64,000 nt of DNA from Pisaster brevispinus (lineage: Eukaryota > Echinodermata > Asteroidea > Forcipulatida > Asteriidae): positions 9,504,176-9,568,175 of the forward strand of contig JAMKCF010000008.1 in the NCBI GenBank assembly GCA_023634235.1, written 5' to 3'. Below the pieces are notes generated by a model, which was not told where the DNA came from, ran no database searches, and saw nothing but the letters and a program-made list of their open reading frames with translations. Of the stretch, positions 52,401-64,000 are shown one piece after another (the stretch's first letter is position 1; each line of letters starts with the position of its first letter). The translations under genes were made by a program, and so were the position numbers.

Positions 52401-55400
52401 ATTCCAAATAACACCCTAGTTGAGATAAATACATGTATAATCAAGATGAATTTAACCTGAACCCATGTGTCTATTATGATAATTGCTGTCTACTCGGCCT
52501 CCCCAATCAAGTTTCCCCTGGAGTCAACTCACTCTGTAGGTCTTGCTTGTGATTCAGTTGTTTTATGTCATTCAGCCAAGTGAATAACAGTGTTAGTAAT
52601 TATAATAACTTATAGTTGACAGATAATTTTTTACCAAGGTATGTTTACCAAGTAATAGGCGCAGACACAATCTGCAGGGCTTTGTAGAACCACAATGCTC
52701 GACGCAGAAGCAGTCAAACTTGGTGACAAATTAAAGCAAAGAATTTAAATGAATGAATCCAAACACTGAAAGAATATGCAAAGAGAAACAGTAGCTTTTT
52801 ATAATGCATAACCATATGTACAAATAGTTTTATTTCAAACAGCAGTAGATTACAATGCTCATTTGATAATTTCAAACCAAAAAGCCCCATAGTGGACACA
52901 TTGGCCATGTGAAGATTAGTACATTAACAATGTTTGACATTGTGGCATTTTACTCCACATTTTGTAGTGCATTTTGGTAATACAATTAAATAAATGTACT
53001 CTACACGATTACTGCCAAACGTTGAAATAAAGTTCATTTTAGAAGGATTGACTCCACTCTATTATTAATCCATCATTTCCTCTTTATTCAGTGGTAACTG
53101 AATAAGCAGAATTTGAATTCACGTATTTTGATAAATGTGCAATTAATTGTTCATAACAAGGAAAAAATAACAATATTTACTAAGGTATATTTTGCAAACA
53201 TGGGAATTTAAACACAGCAGTCACAGTACAAATATTTCACGTCAGACATTGTTCAATTATTCATTGGTCTTTTTAAAAGCAAAACACATACTGAAAGTTA
53301 AACCCAGTTTCTTATAACTTTTTTGCCAATTTTATGTCCATCATGATTTGAGAATCAGAAAGAAATCCCTCCTCTAATAGTGCAATTTCATTGTGAAAAT
53401 GAACAAATAACCTGTGCAAGTTTGTAACAAGAACTTGTAACAAGCTTCTCAAGAACACGATCAATTATTTCAGAGTATTTTAAAAGGCTGGAAAGTTAGT
53501 TTGCCTGACAGAAAATGGAGATTGAAGTTTTATTTACATATGACCCTATCTTTAAGTGACTCAGACATTGAATGCTTGATAAAAACCAACTGGGATTTCA
53601 TTCGTATTTTCAATGTGCATCAAAAATACAAATTCATTAAAAAAACAAACATTTGTATTTGTTATTCCTAATGTACATTTAGAAGAACTGAAATCCTTGA
53701 GAGTTTAAAGATATTACCAATGTCTGCATTTTGCTTCTGGCTAAAATATTGCACTAGTTGTCAGAACACCATGAACTATTAACATTTCTAGTGTGTGAAT
53801 GCAACATTCCCAAACAAATTGTTGTGGGTTTTTTATTTAAAAAAGAAAGGAGTTAAACTTGATCAGTCAGTTTTAGAATATCAAATTCATCAACATAATA
53901 ATATAACTAAAACAAAATGAAATAATTTTAAACAAAATAATTGTTGTGACCAAATTCTTTATACCAAAATAAAATTGTGCTCAATCACTAGGAGTATGCT
54001 GGACACATTTTGATGCAGTGTGCAGCAAATTTAGGGTTTTTACTTGTCTTGAATTAACCCAAATATGGGCCAAGTTTATGCCCTTCACCATAAACAGCAT
54101 GAGCTGCAAACAGCTGTCATTCAATTAACACCTGGTAACCATGAACACAGCTGTACATGAGTGTTAGGATTATCATGTAAATAGAATGCAAATACAATGT
54201 TAAGTGACCTCCCTTCTATACAATGCCATCTGTTTGCAGACACGTACTCACAATCAAACAATCTTTTTATTGATGTGTACAACCAATTCACTTATTTTTG
54301 ATAAATCTTTTGTAATCTTTTGTGGGACAAAACATGTTCATTCCCCTGAAAAAACCACAAGCTACACCCCCCCACCAAAACAATAAAACCTAGAGACACC
54401 AGAGTGCTTATAACTGTATGACTCACATTCAGAAGAATGCTGTAGGACATAACAACAAGTCAGCTGGACTCTTGTTAAAAGTTGCAAGGAACAATAGTGA
54501 AGGGTGAATAAAGGCCCAAGATTAAGCACACCCCAATATGGTCTTAGTGTAGGGGTTACAAGTAGAGATAAGAGGAGGGCAGTGTGCAGCTGGCTAGACC
54601 AGCAGGTGGTGTTAAACTCCATGTCCTGACATGTCTATCATTTGATAAAGCTCTCAAAAACACACAATACAAGTTGAGGCAACATTGAATGGCAAGGAAA
54701 CACATGTCTATAATGAGAACTAGGCAAGGAAAGCTTTGCAATACGAATTGGTCATGCCATACTTGGGGCAGTTGGTTTTAAACACAGATTAATCATGTCC
54801 ATAACCCATGGATACTATCAGAGCCATAGGCAGCAGCATGTAGTCAACATAAAAATGACTTCAATAGGATAATTTGATCATTAATAATTATGTATGGTGA
54901 ATGAAATGTTAACACCCTACACAACAGTAGTAAAGATCGTATTTACTTTTTGAGCAGGGAATTTTTTTTATAATTGAATAAAAAAAAAGAAAAAAATATA
55001 TTACAAGCTACGCATAAATAAAAATATATGGCTCAGTTTTACTGCGCTAGAAAGTGTACCTGCTTGCAGCTAACATCCTGAACATTTTAAGGACAGCACT
55101 TGATCCTATTTAAAATATAAATGAAAATCTCTCCTTTTAACTTACAAAACATATGGGTTTTTTTTTTAATGGGAAAAAACTAAATCAACAGAAAACGCAG
55201 AGAAAACTAACTCAAGGAATTTGTTATCAGTATTAGTCACTGGATAAATGCTGATTTCTTATCACCCAATGCTTCCGGAGATCCTATCTTGTGAATCTAG
55301 CTGTAGTCCGCCTTTGAGAAATAGTCTAACTATTAGGACACTCATAACACAGTTGGAATCAGGCATAAAATTATAATAAGCCCCCAACCATGGCCTATAC

Positions 55401-58058
55401 AATGTATTCTATTTTAACAAGCACTCAAATTAAAGTCTGTTGTTGGCTGTACCTTCCAATATTAAACCTCATCAGTGCCAATATCCAAAGGTTAACGACC
55501 TAGACTACAGAAACCACCCCCTCACCCCCAGGCTCTTACAGACTAGTCAGGGTGTACCATTTTTTTATTTTCATATGGGTAAAAAACGGAAGCTGGCTTA
55601 TAACATTGTATGAGAAATGGTTTGGCCCAGTGACGGCAGCACCTGTCTTGAGTACAAAGGGTCGTGACTAGCCTATTGACTAGGCTATAGGAAGCAGGTG
55701 CTTGCTTGCAGCTGCACAGGAAGACGTAAGCTAATGACTGGCGGGCTGGCGGGCGGGCAGGCGGGCAAGGGGGAGAAGGCACAATCTAACCGCTTTTCAC
55801 GTGATGGTGCACTACGCTTGCCTGGATGTATGCAAGATGTAGATAAGAAGAAGGAAACTAGCCTTGCAGTATGTATGCAGCTCATCTGCCTCTGTGGGGA
55901 GGCAGAGAGGGAATGATTCTCTGCTCAGCTGCTGTAAGGTGCAAAAGGGACCAACGTGTATGCAAGAAAATAAGGGCATGTAAGAATAGGCATAGGGCTC
56001 TATTGTAACTCCTTCAATGGAAGAATAGGGTGTAAGCTTCCACTGTGCACTGGTTCAATCACTGCTCCTGGCTAAAGTGTTATTTGAACATACTCAAGGC
56101 CACAATCCACTCACACTTCATCGCACAGCCTGTTTTTTTTCTTCACAAACCTTTTCTGCATTGAATTAATTTATAGCGGCAATTTAAGAGACTACAACAA
56201 AGTGGACAGGGGGTGGTGATGATGGAGAATGCTCCTCATTATATTCAAAAACATTTGATGTAAAAGACAGCATGCATCTCTGCAGCCTTTACGAATGTGT
56301 TAATACATACAAGCCTGGTGCACAATACCAAAGGGATTGAAGTATTAACAGAGCTTTTATCAGAGAATTTTAACAACCCCCGATTCTTTAACTTCCAAAA
56401 CTAAGCTTAAATTGACATGTGTAAGTCCTGAATGAAAATATATCAGCAAATGTTTAACCAGTTCCAAAAGTTAGGTGCAATATATGAAGAATAGTCTGTC
56501 ATTTTGAGGCAAGGTACTTCATTGGTGGTGTCATATGTACTTAAATATAAAGGTAATACTTACTCTCTGAATTAAATTATGAGTTACTACTTTGCCATAT
56601 TTTGATTTGATACTTTACAATCTTCCTACTTAGTGTTTTAGGAAAGAACAAACTTTCTTAAATGAACCAGTCAGCTACATCACTCCTGTTTATATTGATA
56701 GAACCTTATATTCATCCAACTATCAGCAATACAGTTTTAGACACTGTTCTTCTCTCTCTAAACAACTTATGCTGTTTATTCCCTTACACTTAGATGTATC
56801 ACCAAATACTGATTTTTTTTTACGCACATAGTCCTGAATATTCTTGTCCAAACTCGACTATACAAATCTGTTGAGTTCAGATATAAGGTAAAAAAAAATA
56901 AAATAAAAAAATGAATTTACTCAAAAAAAGATAATGAATTTCCCTGTTTTCAATATTTTCACCTTCTGAGGCGTTTAAAATGTAAAAACAAATCATTAAA
57001 AAACAAACATAGATTGGACCCAATTAAAATACATAAAATGCAGAAGTAATGTCACCGTATTGAGGCATACCCCCTGCTTTCTCACTGTGGTCTTCTTAAA
57101 CTATCCCAATTCATAAGACATGTATTTCACATTATTCCAGACCATTTAGTTATTTTAGTAGACATCATTTGAGCATCCATCATTCTATTTCTATGTGTGT
57201 ACTGACAGCAGAACAATCTTCCTGAAGTAAATGAGGCATATCCAAGCCATTTCCATAGTGTTATATAGAAACATGTCCTGTTTTATTACTGAGTCATACT
57301 GATAGGTCAATACAAACCATATTATGCACAGCTTCATACAAAACTCTCTCCATCCACCCCCTCCTGCCCCACCCTATGTCCATCCCCTGGGAAAGTTACA
57401 AGAATAGACTACATCCCAATATATATGATACATAGACACAATCAATCCCAATGGAGGAAACAATGAAACAAGAGCCATGGCGTTAGGTCAACTGTTACGA
57501 CATAGCATCAAAAACCAGTTTGAGACAATATCTTAGATGAAGAAGGGGTGTGGTAGGCTACTCAGGAGGAGAAAGGTGGGCTAGTAGACATGTTTGATCA
57601 AATCCTTCATTCTAGAGTAGTTGTCATTTATTGTCCAGGGTGAGTTATCAAGAACTATCCTCTTGAAGCACAGCATGTGGATGACAGCCTACAGCAAACA
57701 CAAAAACTCTACACAAATTAAGCCAACTTGGTCAGTCCTATCTCCATCCATTACATGGGTTGCCAGACTTGGAGATTACAGCAATTTTATACACAACGGT
57801 GAAGCTGGCAAGAAAGCAAAAATACTCTTTCCATATATATATATTTATATATATATATATTAGTTATTTCTCTGTATTTACATAGTACAAAATGCAGACA
57901 CAATGCGCAGTAGATGGGGAAAACATGCTGAGATCCACGAAGGATTAAGTCAAGTCTTAGCAATGTCTCCAGGATTATACACAGAGTCATCAAATATGAA
58001 GATGTATATCTCATCTCCAATGAGAAACCATGTTGAAGCATCAGGTATCCATGTTTTT
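49491..58058. other. Intergenic DNA and 3' UTR of the ETO/MTG gene
   Basis: No conserved coding exon was recognised. Part nearest 58058 should be the 3' UTR of the minus-strand ETO/MTG gene; several AATAAA on the minus strand exist so the end is not placed. Visible low-complexity: G+C-rich 'ggcgggctggcgggcgggcagg' near 55740-55770, (TA)n near 57834-57860, and oligo-C near 50642-50652. Confidence 0.5.
57834..57860. repeat. (TA)n microsatellite
   Basis: Interrupted alternating AT run in the presumed 3' UTR of the ETO/MTG gene. Confidence 0.85.
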
Positions 58059-58391
58059 TTACCGCGCTGTTTCAGTAGTAACTGATGGTATGGAGGCAGG
58101 GGGCGATCCTGCAACAGCAGAGATGTTAGAATGACTAGAGCCAGCAGGGCTTGCTGCTGCTGATGATGAAGATGCTGGTGTAATTGCTGGTGGTTTACTA
58201 CCACTACCACCTGCTGCTGCTGGTGTTGGTGTACCATCAGTACGACCTGATGAAGAAGCTTGTGCTGCATATTGTCCACATACACGATGGTGTGTTTCCC
58301 AGTCTTTATGCTGACAGAATGAACCGCAGTACCGGGCAGTGTTACAACCACTGCAGGTCTCATTTGCCTTACGTCCACAATTCCAGCAACT
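58059..58391 (-). CDS. RUNX1T1: ETO/MTG last exon: MYND finger and C-terminal tail
   Basis: One hundred and eleven codons including TAA after acceptor gtttactacag. The MYND Cys/His pattern is complete: C-x2-C, C-x2-C, YC-x3-C, H-x3-C. The tail has Ala and Ser runs encoded by GCA and TCA repeats. Confidence 0.97.
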   Translation of the reverse strand, partial: SCWNCGRKANETCSGCNTARYCGSFCQHKDWETHHRVCGQYAAQASSSGRTDGTPTPAAAGGSGSKPPAITPASSSSAAASPAGSSHSNISAVAGSPPASIPSVTTETAR

Positions 58392-61300
58392 CTGTAGTAA
58401 ACCAAAAAATGACTAATTAGCAAACAGGGAAAAAATAATCTAATTGCAATAATTCCGTTGTGGAATCTTCTTGAAACCATGTTAAGTAAAATTTATCCAA
58501 ACAGCCAGAGAAAAAACCAAACAATCAAGGTTCTCAATCTATTAAGTTTTGTACATACAGATCCACAATCTATCGACATTCTTCAATTATTGTTGCAGCC
58601 AATTTCACTGTGAATGAGAGGACTCATTGGGCTAAGCTTAGCTATCAAGATATGGAGTGAAGTAGCACCACTGTTAACATGCATCATTTGTTCCGTTGTA
58701 TGCAGCACATGTGGCTGATTCCCACATCCAAGCTTTACTGTCTGTCTCTTCCCATGAAATCCTTATCAGTTATCAATAACTTGTGTTGTTCCAAGATAAG
58801 ATGCAGCATTTGTAATGCTGTTAAAACAGCCTCTCTGTGTAGTGTATGCTAAATGAACTCTTAAGTCAAGTCAGGATGTAACCAAAAGTGATGTTACCAA
58901 AAACTGCTGATTTTACACAAGCACATAAATTAAGTTACTCTCCAGATTTGGCTATGTTGGCTTGAACATGGGTACCATGTATGGCTACATTCTTTGATTG
59001 ACGATCAACAATGTCAACCAAAATGTGCAAGTTTAGACCAAAAATGACATTCGTATTATAGAGAATAAGAACAAATCAAGGGAAGGGGTTGGGGAGGGGG
59101 AAGGGGTTGGGGGAGGGGGAGGGGGTTGGAGGTTGGGGTTGGGGAGGGGGATGGTTGCTTACCTCACTGGAATCTTCCTGGTGGTTTAGCATAGATACCA
59201 CATTATCTGCTGCTTGCCTGCGAGCATCCACCACAGCCTGATCAATCTTGGCTCTCTCTGCATTCACCATCTCATTGGCTTTCTGTTCTGCAGCTGCAAC
59301 AGCTTTCTGCAGCTCAGAGACGGCTTGGCGCTTTACCTCATTCACAGCTTCTTCTTTTGTGATAACAAGGCACACAGAAAATAAAAGAAATTGCAATTAT
59401 AATTAACAAATGCAACCTTCAATAGTTTGTTTTATACATTTAACTTTTGTCAAAAAAAACCCAACAATTTTTATGTTCTATTTGGGATGCCCCAATATGG
59501 CAAGGACCATATGGTAGTAATATCTGCACATTGCCAATAAACATGGCTTCTATTTTGAGCAGGGTGTTATGAATAGCCTTAGCACATATCAGTTCAGCCA
59601 TAACAGGCTTGATCTAACAAAATACCTGCCAGCCATATGCCTCACATGCCTCATCTTTTTACCTCTTTTTTTTCTGGGACAAGTGGTCCAAAAACAAGAA
59701 ATCTGGACTGTGTGAGGCAGTTGTCATCTGTGGAACATTACAGTAATTGCCAGTGGGGTGTTTTGTTACTAAAAACCCCCTTTTTTTTTAATCCATCACT
59801 CTGCATCTGAAATCATAACATGTTGAAATTCAGAGCCCAATGACTGCCAGATGTTTAGCATATCCCAGGATGCCTATAAAAATGGCCTGTCAGCTTTTCA
59901 AGCTATTTTGTCCCAAAATGATTGAATGCACAGCAATGAGTGTTGATGTGCAGCCTGGCACAGCTGTGTTTCATTTTACTGACAGCAAGGAATGGCTTTG
60001 GTGGAAGACTAAGCAGTGCATGGGTTATGGGGTTCATGCTCAATACTAGTATGGTCTGCACCTGGGTAAACAAACCTGACCCTGTTACGCTTACCAGGGA
60101 CAAATTTGGGCCCTTTGTGTTTTGTGTTGAAACCAGGCATAGCTCTGGGCACAGGTTCCAAGGCTCTGCATTTCAATAATTGCATTCTGGAGTTTTTCCA
60201 CATTTTAATAATGTTAATTAAAAAGGGTGGTATTTTTTAATATCTTTAACGGCATTGGTTAATTAAAGTGTGTTGATCGATATGTTTACAAGGTGAAAAC
60301 ATTTCAGCCCCTAAGAGGAAAAAAAGGTCTGCCAAATAATTTAGAACTTTTTGTGGATTTTAGTATCAAATAAATTAATAAGCATGACTGCCTACATAGC
60401 ACATATGCAGGTAGGCTTATTCTATAATGAAAGAAAATAGATCATAAGACAGCGTAAATTTGCATTTTGTGAATATTATAAACAGTTTGAATGTATTTGT
60501 TCTGTTTGCCAAAGTGCTTTGATGATGTAATAAGCATGGAAGAGGAATATTTTATATTCACAATTTCTTTCAAATTCATACGATGATTCAACACAATTGA
60601 ATTACCTTGTTTAGTCTGGAAAACTACATGGTTAAATAATTAATTTGATGATAAACATATTCATATGATTATGAGTTTGATGCAGTAACATGCCAAACTT
60701 AATACGTTAAAATTATTGTGTTGCACAATATTGACAATGATATGTTATTTTTACTGACAGTAATTTTCTCTTCTAGTTACAATTGCTGATTACGAAAGTA
60801 TTTCAGATCAATTATGGAATGATTAGGACAAACTACAAAGCACAGCTTCTGCATAATCTGTTTGTAGCTGGACTGATGCCCGTAGCTTTTTAAAAACATA
60901 TGTTTCTTTGTTCAACTTGGCTACCATTCAGCAATAAATTGGTCAGTAAAAATAAAATAATACTGTTTGATTGTATGGTAAAGATGCCATATGGCATCAT
61001 ACCCAAGGTCTTATTCAGTCCTACCAGGAGAACTGTTTTCTCTTTCACAACCATGAGTAAAATGTAAACAACAATTCAGGAACGCTGTTTGTATTTTACT
61101 TTTATGATTACTAATAATAAAAAATATACATATCATCAAAATGTTTTGATGAAATGAATTGTAACATGGCTTCAAAGTGTTAAACACATTCAGCATGCAA
61201 GATGTGTTTGTAAATAACAGGATCAAACCGCTAAGAATGTCAGAAACCCTCCACCCTTATCAACACACAACACTTTGAAAAATGACAAAACATGCACTGA

Positions 61301-63055
61301 CGGATCAAATAGTGCCCCAAATGCTTCTTTTCACATTATATTCAAAGGCTCACTTGGGTCATGGACCATCTATGGGTTCATGAGGAACTAGCAAGGTTGC
61401 AAATTAATCAAATATAAGAATCATGTTCTTCTTTCCTATAAATGTGCTTTATATTTCAAAAGATATTTAATTCTACACAAATTGTATGCCAGTCATGAAT
61501 GCCTGGCGTAATGGTTGACACTGTTTTGATCCGTCATTTTCAACCCAGACACAGACATAAGAAAAAGAAGCCTATTCTCTTAGGACACACACCGAATGAA
61601 AGATGTGGGAAAGTGCATTCACCGAGTCTGAGAGTGTTCCTGGACATACCAGCCCTTCGCTTCACCTCCGAGACACGTTCTTCATTCTGCCGAAGGGAAT
61701 GGGACATTATCTCTCCAGCCCGTTTCTTTAAATCTTGCTCAGTGTTCTCTGTGTGACGCCGCGCCCATAGAGAGAGCTCCTCGCGGTCTTGAATGCTGCG
61801 CTGGTGCAGCACAGCTAGAGCACGCTTGGTCTTTTCTACCATGCCAACAATGCATTGTAACATCTGAAACAAAATGAGATCAAACAATACCATTCATGAA
61901 TCAGGAATCTCCACAATGAGGTTCATGTTGCCATACAAAATCGATGCTAGGTTAGAATCTACTTTTTTCAATGCAGACCTTGAACAGCACTGAACATGGA
62001 CAGGAGTGATGGATAGTAAAATACAATTTCACGGCATGGTTAAATCTGTCAATTGAATCAATAAAGGGTAAGGTACAAACACCAATACTCTTCATATAAC
62101 TGCAAACTGTCTACCAACCAAGGTCTATAGTTCTCTGAAATGAAAGTGTCTCAAGCAATATAATTATTCAAAATATCACTTCCATCCACTTTGATAAACA
62201 TTACAAACATAAATATTCACATATGAATCTCACAATGCTCATATCAAATGTTTAATGAACCTCAAATACTAATGCAAGACTTCAAATGGTTGAAGTCAGA
62301 GAGAAGGACTTTCCAGCACTAAAAATTCCCATTGCATGTGGACACAGAAAAATCAGAAACAAAGAAAACAAAGTGAGATGACAAATATCCAGCCCTACAA
62401 AATAAACCTTTGCTTTACTGCACCTCTATGGCAACGATAACCCATATTCATAGTAACCTATTGACCCAAGCTAAAGGGGTTGGGTATTAATTGGCATCTA
62501 GTAACCTGATATGAAAATATCGATAATAATAGTCTAGTATAACATGTTGACTTCTTGAGGGATATCCTGTCTCTATGCTTCACCAATCAGACACTAACAA
62601 TGTGACATTACCCATTGGGATCAACCACTTCCCACTCATTACAAACACACTTGGCCACATTAACTCCCTGTATTAAGGCAGGCATTTACACCGCTCAATT
62701 TCAGTGTCAACAATTTCCACACAGTGGTTTGCCTGTAATAGGACACTTCCCTCGGCTCTTGAAAGATGAAATGGCATATCTCCATCCCCTATTCATCGTC
62801 GTTGGATTGTTGTAGCCAAGCAGAAGATTCAACAGGGGAAATCTGACAACAAATTGCAAGATCAGATTCTACAATCTTCCCTGATCATCACACAGGAAGT
62901 AGCGGCATTGTTTTGCCTCATACACAGCCCAAAATAACAAAGTTTTGTCTTCTAGCTCAAATCTCTAGAGACATGACTCACCGTGTCAACGTGTTTCCAG
63001 TCGTCCTCTATTCGATCATCAAGAAACATTTGGTCAGGGTAGACATGCTCCCTTG
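58059..63055 (-). CDS. RUNX1T1: ETO/MTG (RUNX1T1/CBFA2T, nervy) transcriptional corepressor, 3' half
   Basis: Four exons on the minus strand join in frame: 63055-62982, 61863-61650, 59353-59163 and 58391-58059, giving the last 269 residues. Order of domains: [21 protein letters not shown] just before NHR2; NHR2 ([26 protein letters not shown]), the tetramerising helix; NHR3 ([20 protein letters not shown]), a coiled helix; and the C-terminal MYND finger ([33 protein letters not shown], with all eight ligands). A Pro/Ser/Ala-rich tail ends TETAR, like TTPR in the vertebrate proteins. The family bridges DNA-bound factors to NCoR/SMRT, SIN3 and HDACs in the nucleus. The NHR1/TAFH exons must lie to the right of the window. 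Confidence 0.96.
59075..59155. repeat. G-rich (plus) / CCCCAACCCC-rich (minus) low-complexity tract
   Basis: Runs of GGGGTTGGGG and GGGAGGGGG over about 80 bp. It starts within 10 bases of the NHR3 exon donor, inside the intron. The plus (template) strand has many G4-compatible G-runs. Confidence 0.9.
59163..59353 (-). CDS. RUNX1T1: ETO/MTG exon: NHR3
   Basis: Sixty-three codons: [40 protein letters not shown] and on to [11 protein letters not shown]. The acceptor is a tandem AAG-AAG-AAG, so the first Glu could be included or skipped. Donor gtaagcaa; a C-rich tract begins a few bases into the intron. Confidence 0.95.
59354..61649. other. ETO/MTG intron between NHR2 and NHR3 exons
   Basis: About 2.3 kb. 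No additional in-frame exon was recognised, although vertebrate genes have extra linker sequence between NHR2 and NHR3. No clear mobile element. Confidence 0.6.
61650..61863 (-). CDS. RUNX1T1: ETO/MTG exon: NHR2
   Basis: Two hundred and fourteen nt after acceptor ttgtttcag encode [33 protein letters not shown] and a basic region that ends EVKRRA with a split Glu codon. NHR2 is the four-helix oligomerisation domain. Donor gtatgtcc. Confidence 0.95.
61864..62981. other. ETO/MTG intron before the NHR2 exon
   Basis: About 1.1 kb of AT-rich intron without recognisable features. Confidence 0.65.
62982..63055 (-). CDS. RUNX1T1: ETO/MTG exon before NHR2
   Basis: Twenty-four full codons after acceptor ggttttccag: [20 protein letters not shown] then HVDT. 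The family has the same acidic segment ending EEWKHLD. Donor gtgagtca. Confidence 0.92.
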
Positions 63056-64000
63056 CTGGAAAACCTGTACATTAAATAACATTGAAACTACATGAAAAAC
63101 AAACAGTAAACACATTTTAAGCTTGTCCTTATATCTTAAAAATAGCCCACAATTGAAATATCTAAAATACATACATAGGTTTATTGTTATTTGTTAGTAA
63201 TATATGCTACTGTAATTCAATCACTACCTTCACTACGTACACCATTATGGATATGTCTTTATGTTTTTAAAAAGCCTAGAGGTGAAAAATGCATTTACCG
63301 AATAAGAACAAAAGTGAATGGAAGAAGGGGGAAAAGGGGGATTAAGAAACACCAGGGTTAAATGTGATTGTGATAGCCGCTTCTGAAATGACAATACAAA
63401 TAGCAAGTCACTTCGCTCTGTTCACTAAGCCTAACTCAACGTATAAACTTATTTCAAGAAAACATGCCAAGAGCTATCTGTGTTTTAATTAATGGATCCA
63501 ATGGGTGGACTTAGCACTGTATAAGGTTCCAGACATGCAAGCCACGTGCTCTTTAGCAGGGAATAGCCACATGAATAGCTGTGAATCCAACCCTGCAGGT
63601 GTGTACCTGGTCTTGTTAATTTGAGCCCCCCTGATCTGGTTACATCTTCTATATAGGACTGCTATGACTTGGTCTATTCACGGACCTATTCAATGTATTC
63701 ATGACTGCCTAGGCTTGTAATGAATTCACAGCTTTACTTACAGCACTATTAATACTTTATTGTTAGATACCGTGTGTCCAAATGCTTTCATAGCGGCAAC
63801 AATTTGGGTTCTTTTGTGCACAATTTTTAAAAATTAACATGCTTTCAAAATACGCAGTTGACATGAACAATCAAAGTTGATAACAAATTGTATAGTTATA
63901 CTTCTTACACTCACTGTTGTTTTTAAAACAATATTATCAGAAATGTCCCTATTTAGTCTGATTTTTTCAACTATTGTTTTTATTCCCTGAAACATTTAAG
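63056..64000. other. ETO/MTG intron at right edge
   Basis: No further exon of the family (NHR1/TAFH would be next) is visible on the minus strand, so the gene continues off the right edge. Confidence 0.6.

Overview
The window is animal nuclear DNA. It is AT-rich, its genes are split by many GT-AG introns, and it is full of short transposon remnants. Four protein genes can be read by splicing exons by eye. Three belong to animal families (Ajuba/LIMD1/WTIP, PDCD6/ALG-2, RUNX1T1/CBFA2T 'ETO/nervy'). The repeat style (tRNA-derived SINEs with an 'agcgctatataag' type end, small fold-back elements with GGCCCAATTTCAT ends, Harbinger-like MITEs) suggests a marine invertebrate, perhaps a deuterostome such as an echinoderm. 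That taxonomic guess is inference and is not firm. Layout, left to right: (1) 643-16829, minus strand, an Ajuba-family LIM protein: one large exon for the disordered Ser-rich pre-LIM region and five small exons for LIM1, LIM2 and the start of LIM3; the last exon(s) lie off the left edge. (2) 16830-22281, upstream and intergenic DNA with a MITE and a tandem repeat. (3) 22282-28271, minus strand, a complete five-exon PDCD6 (ALG-2) gene for a 175-residue penta-EF-hand protein. (4) 28272-28638, a 367-bp shared divergent promoter region. (5) 28639-47108, plus strand, a complete 18-exon gene for a ~715-residue membrane protein with FG-GAP/VCBS-like repeats. Its closest recognisable relative is the plant protein NERD1 (Arabidopsis At3g51050), unusual for an animal locus and the most interesting gene here. 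Its introns hold two ~0.9-kb Harbinger-like elements (one with a Myb/SANT-like reading-frame relic), a well-preserved tRNA-Leu SINE, a LINE fragment, several MITEs, and an 86-bp minisatellite made from copies of its own exon 15/intron 15 junction. (6) 47109-58058, 3'-flanking DNA of two convergent genes, with an inverted pair of SINEs. (7) 58059-63055, minus strand, the 3' half of an ETO/MTG (RUNX1T1/CBFA2T) corepressor gene: end of the region before NHR2, NHR2, NHR3 and MYND; its 5' exons (NHR1/TAFH) lie off the right edge. No tight functional cluster is implied. The one pair that may be co-regulated is PDCD6 and the NERD1-like gene, which share a short head-to-head promoter; both families act in the secretory/membrane-trafficking system (established for the families, inferred here). 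All exon borders come from GT-AG sites with frame continuity checked by hand; no alignment or transcript was available.
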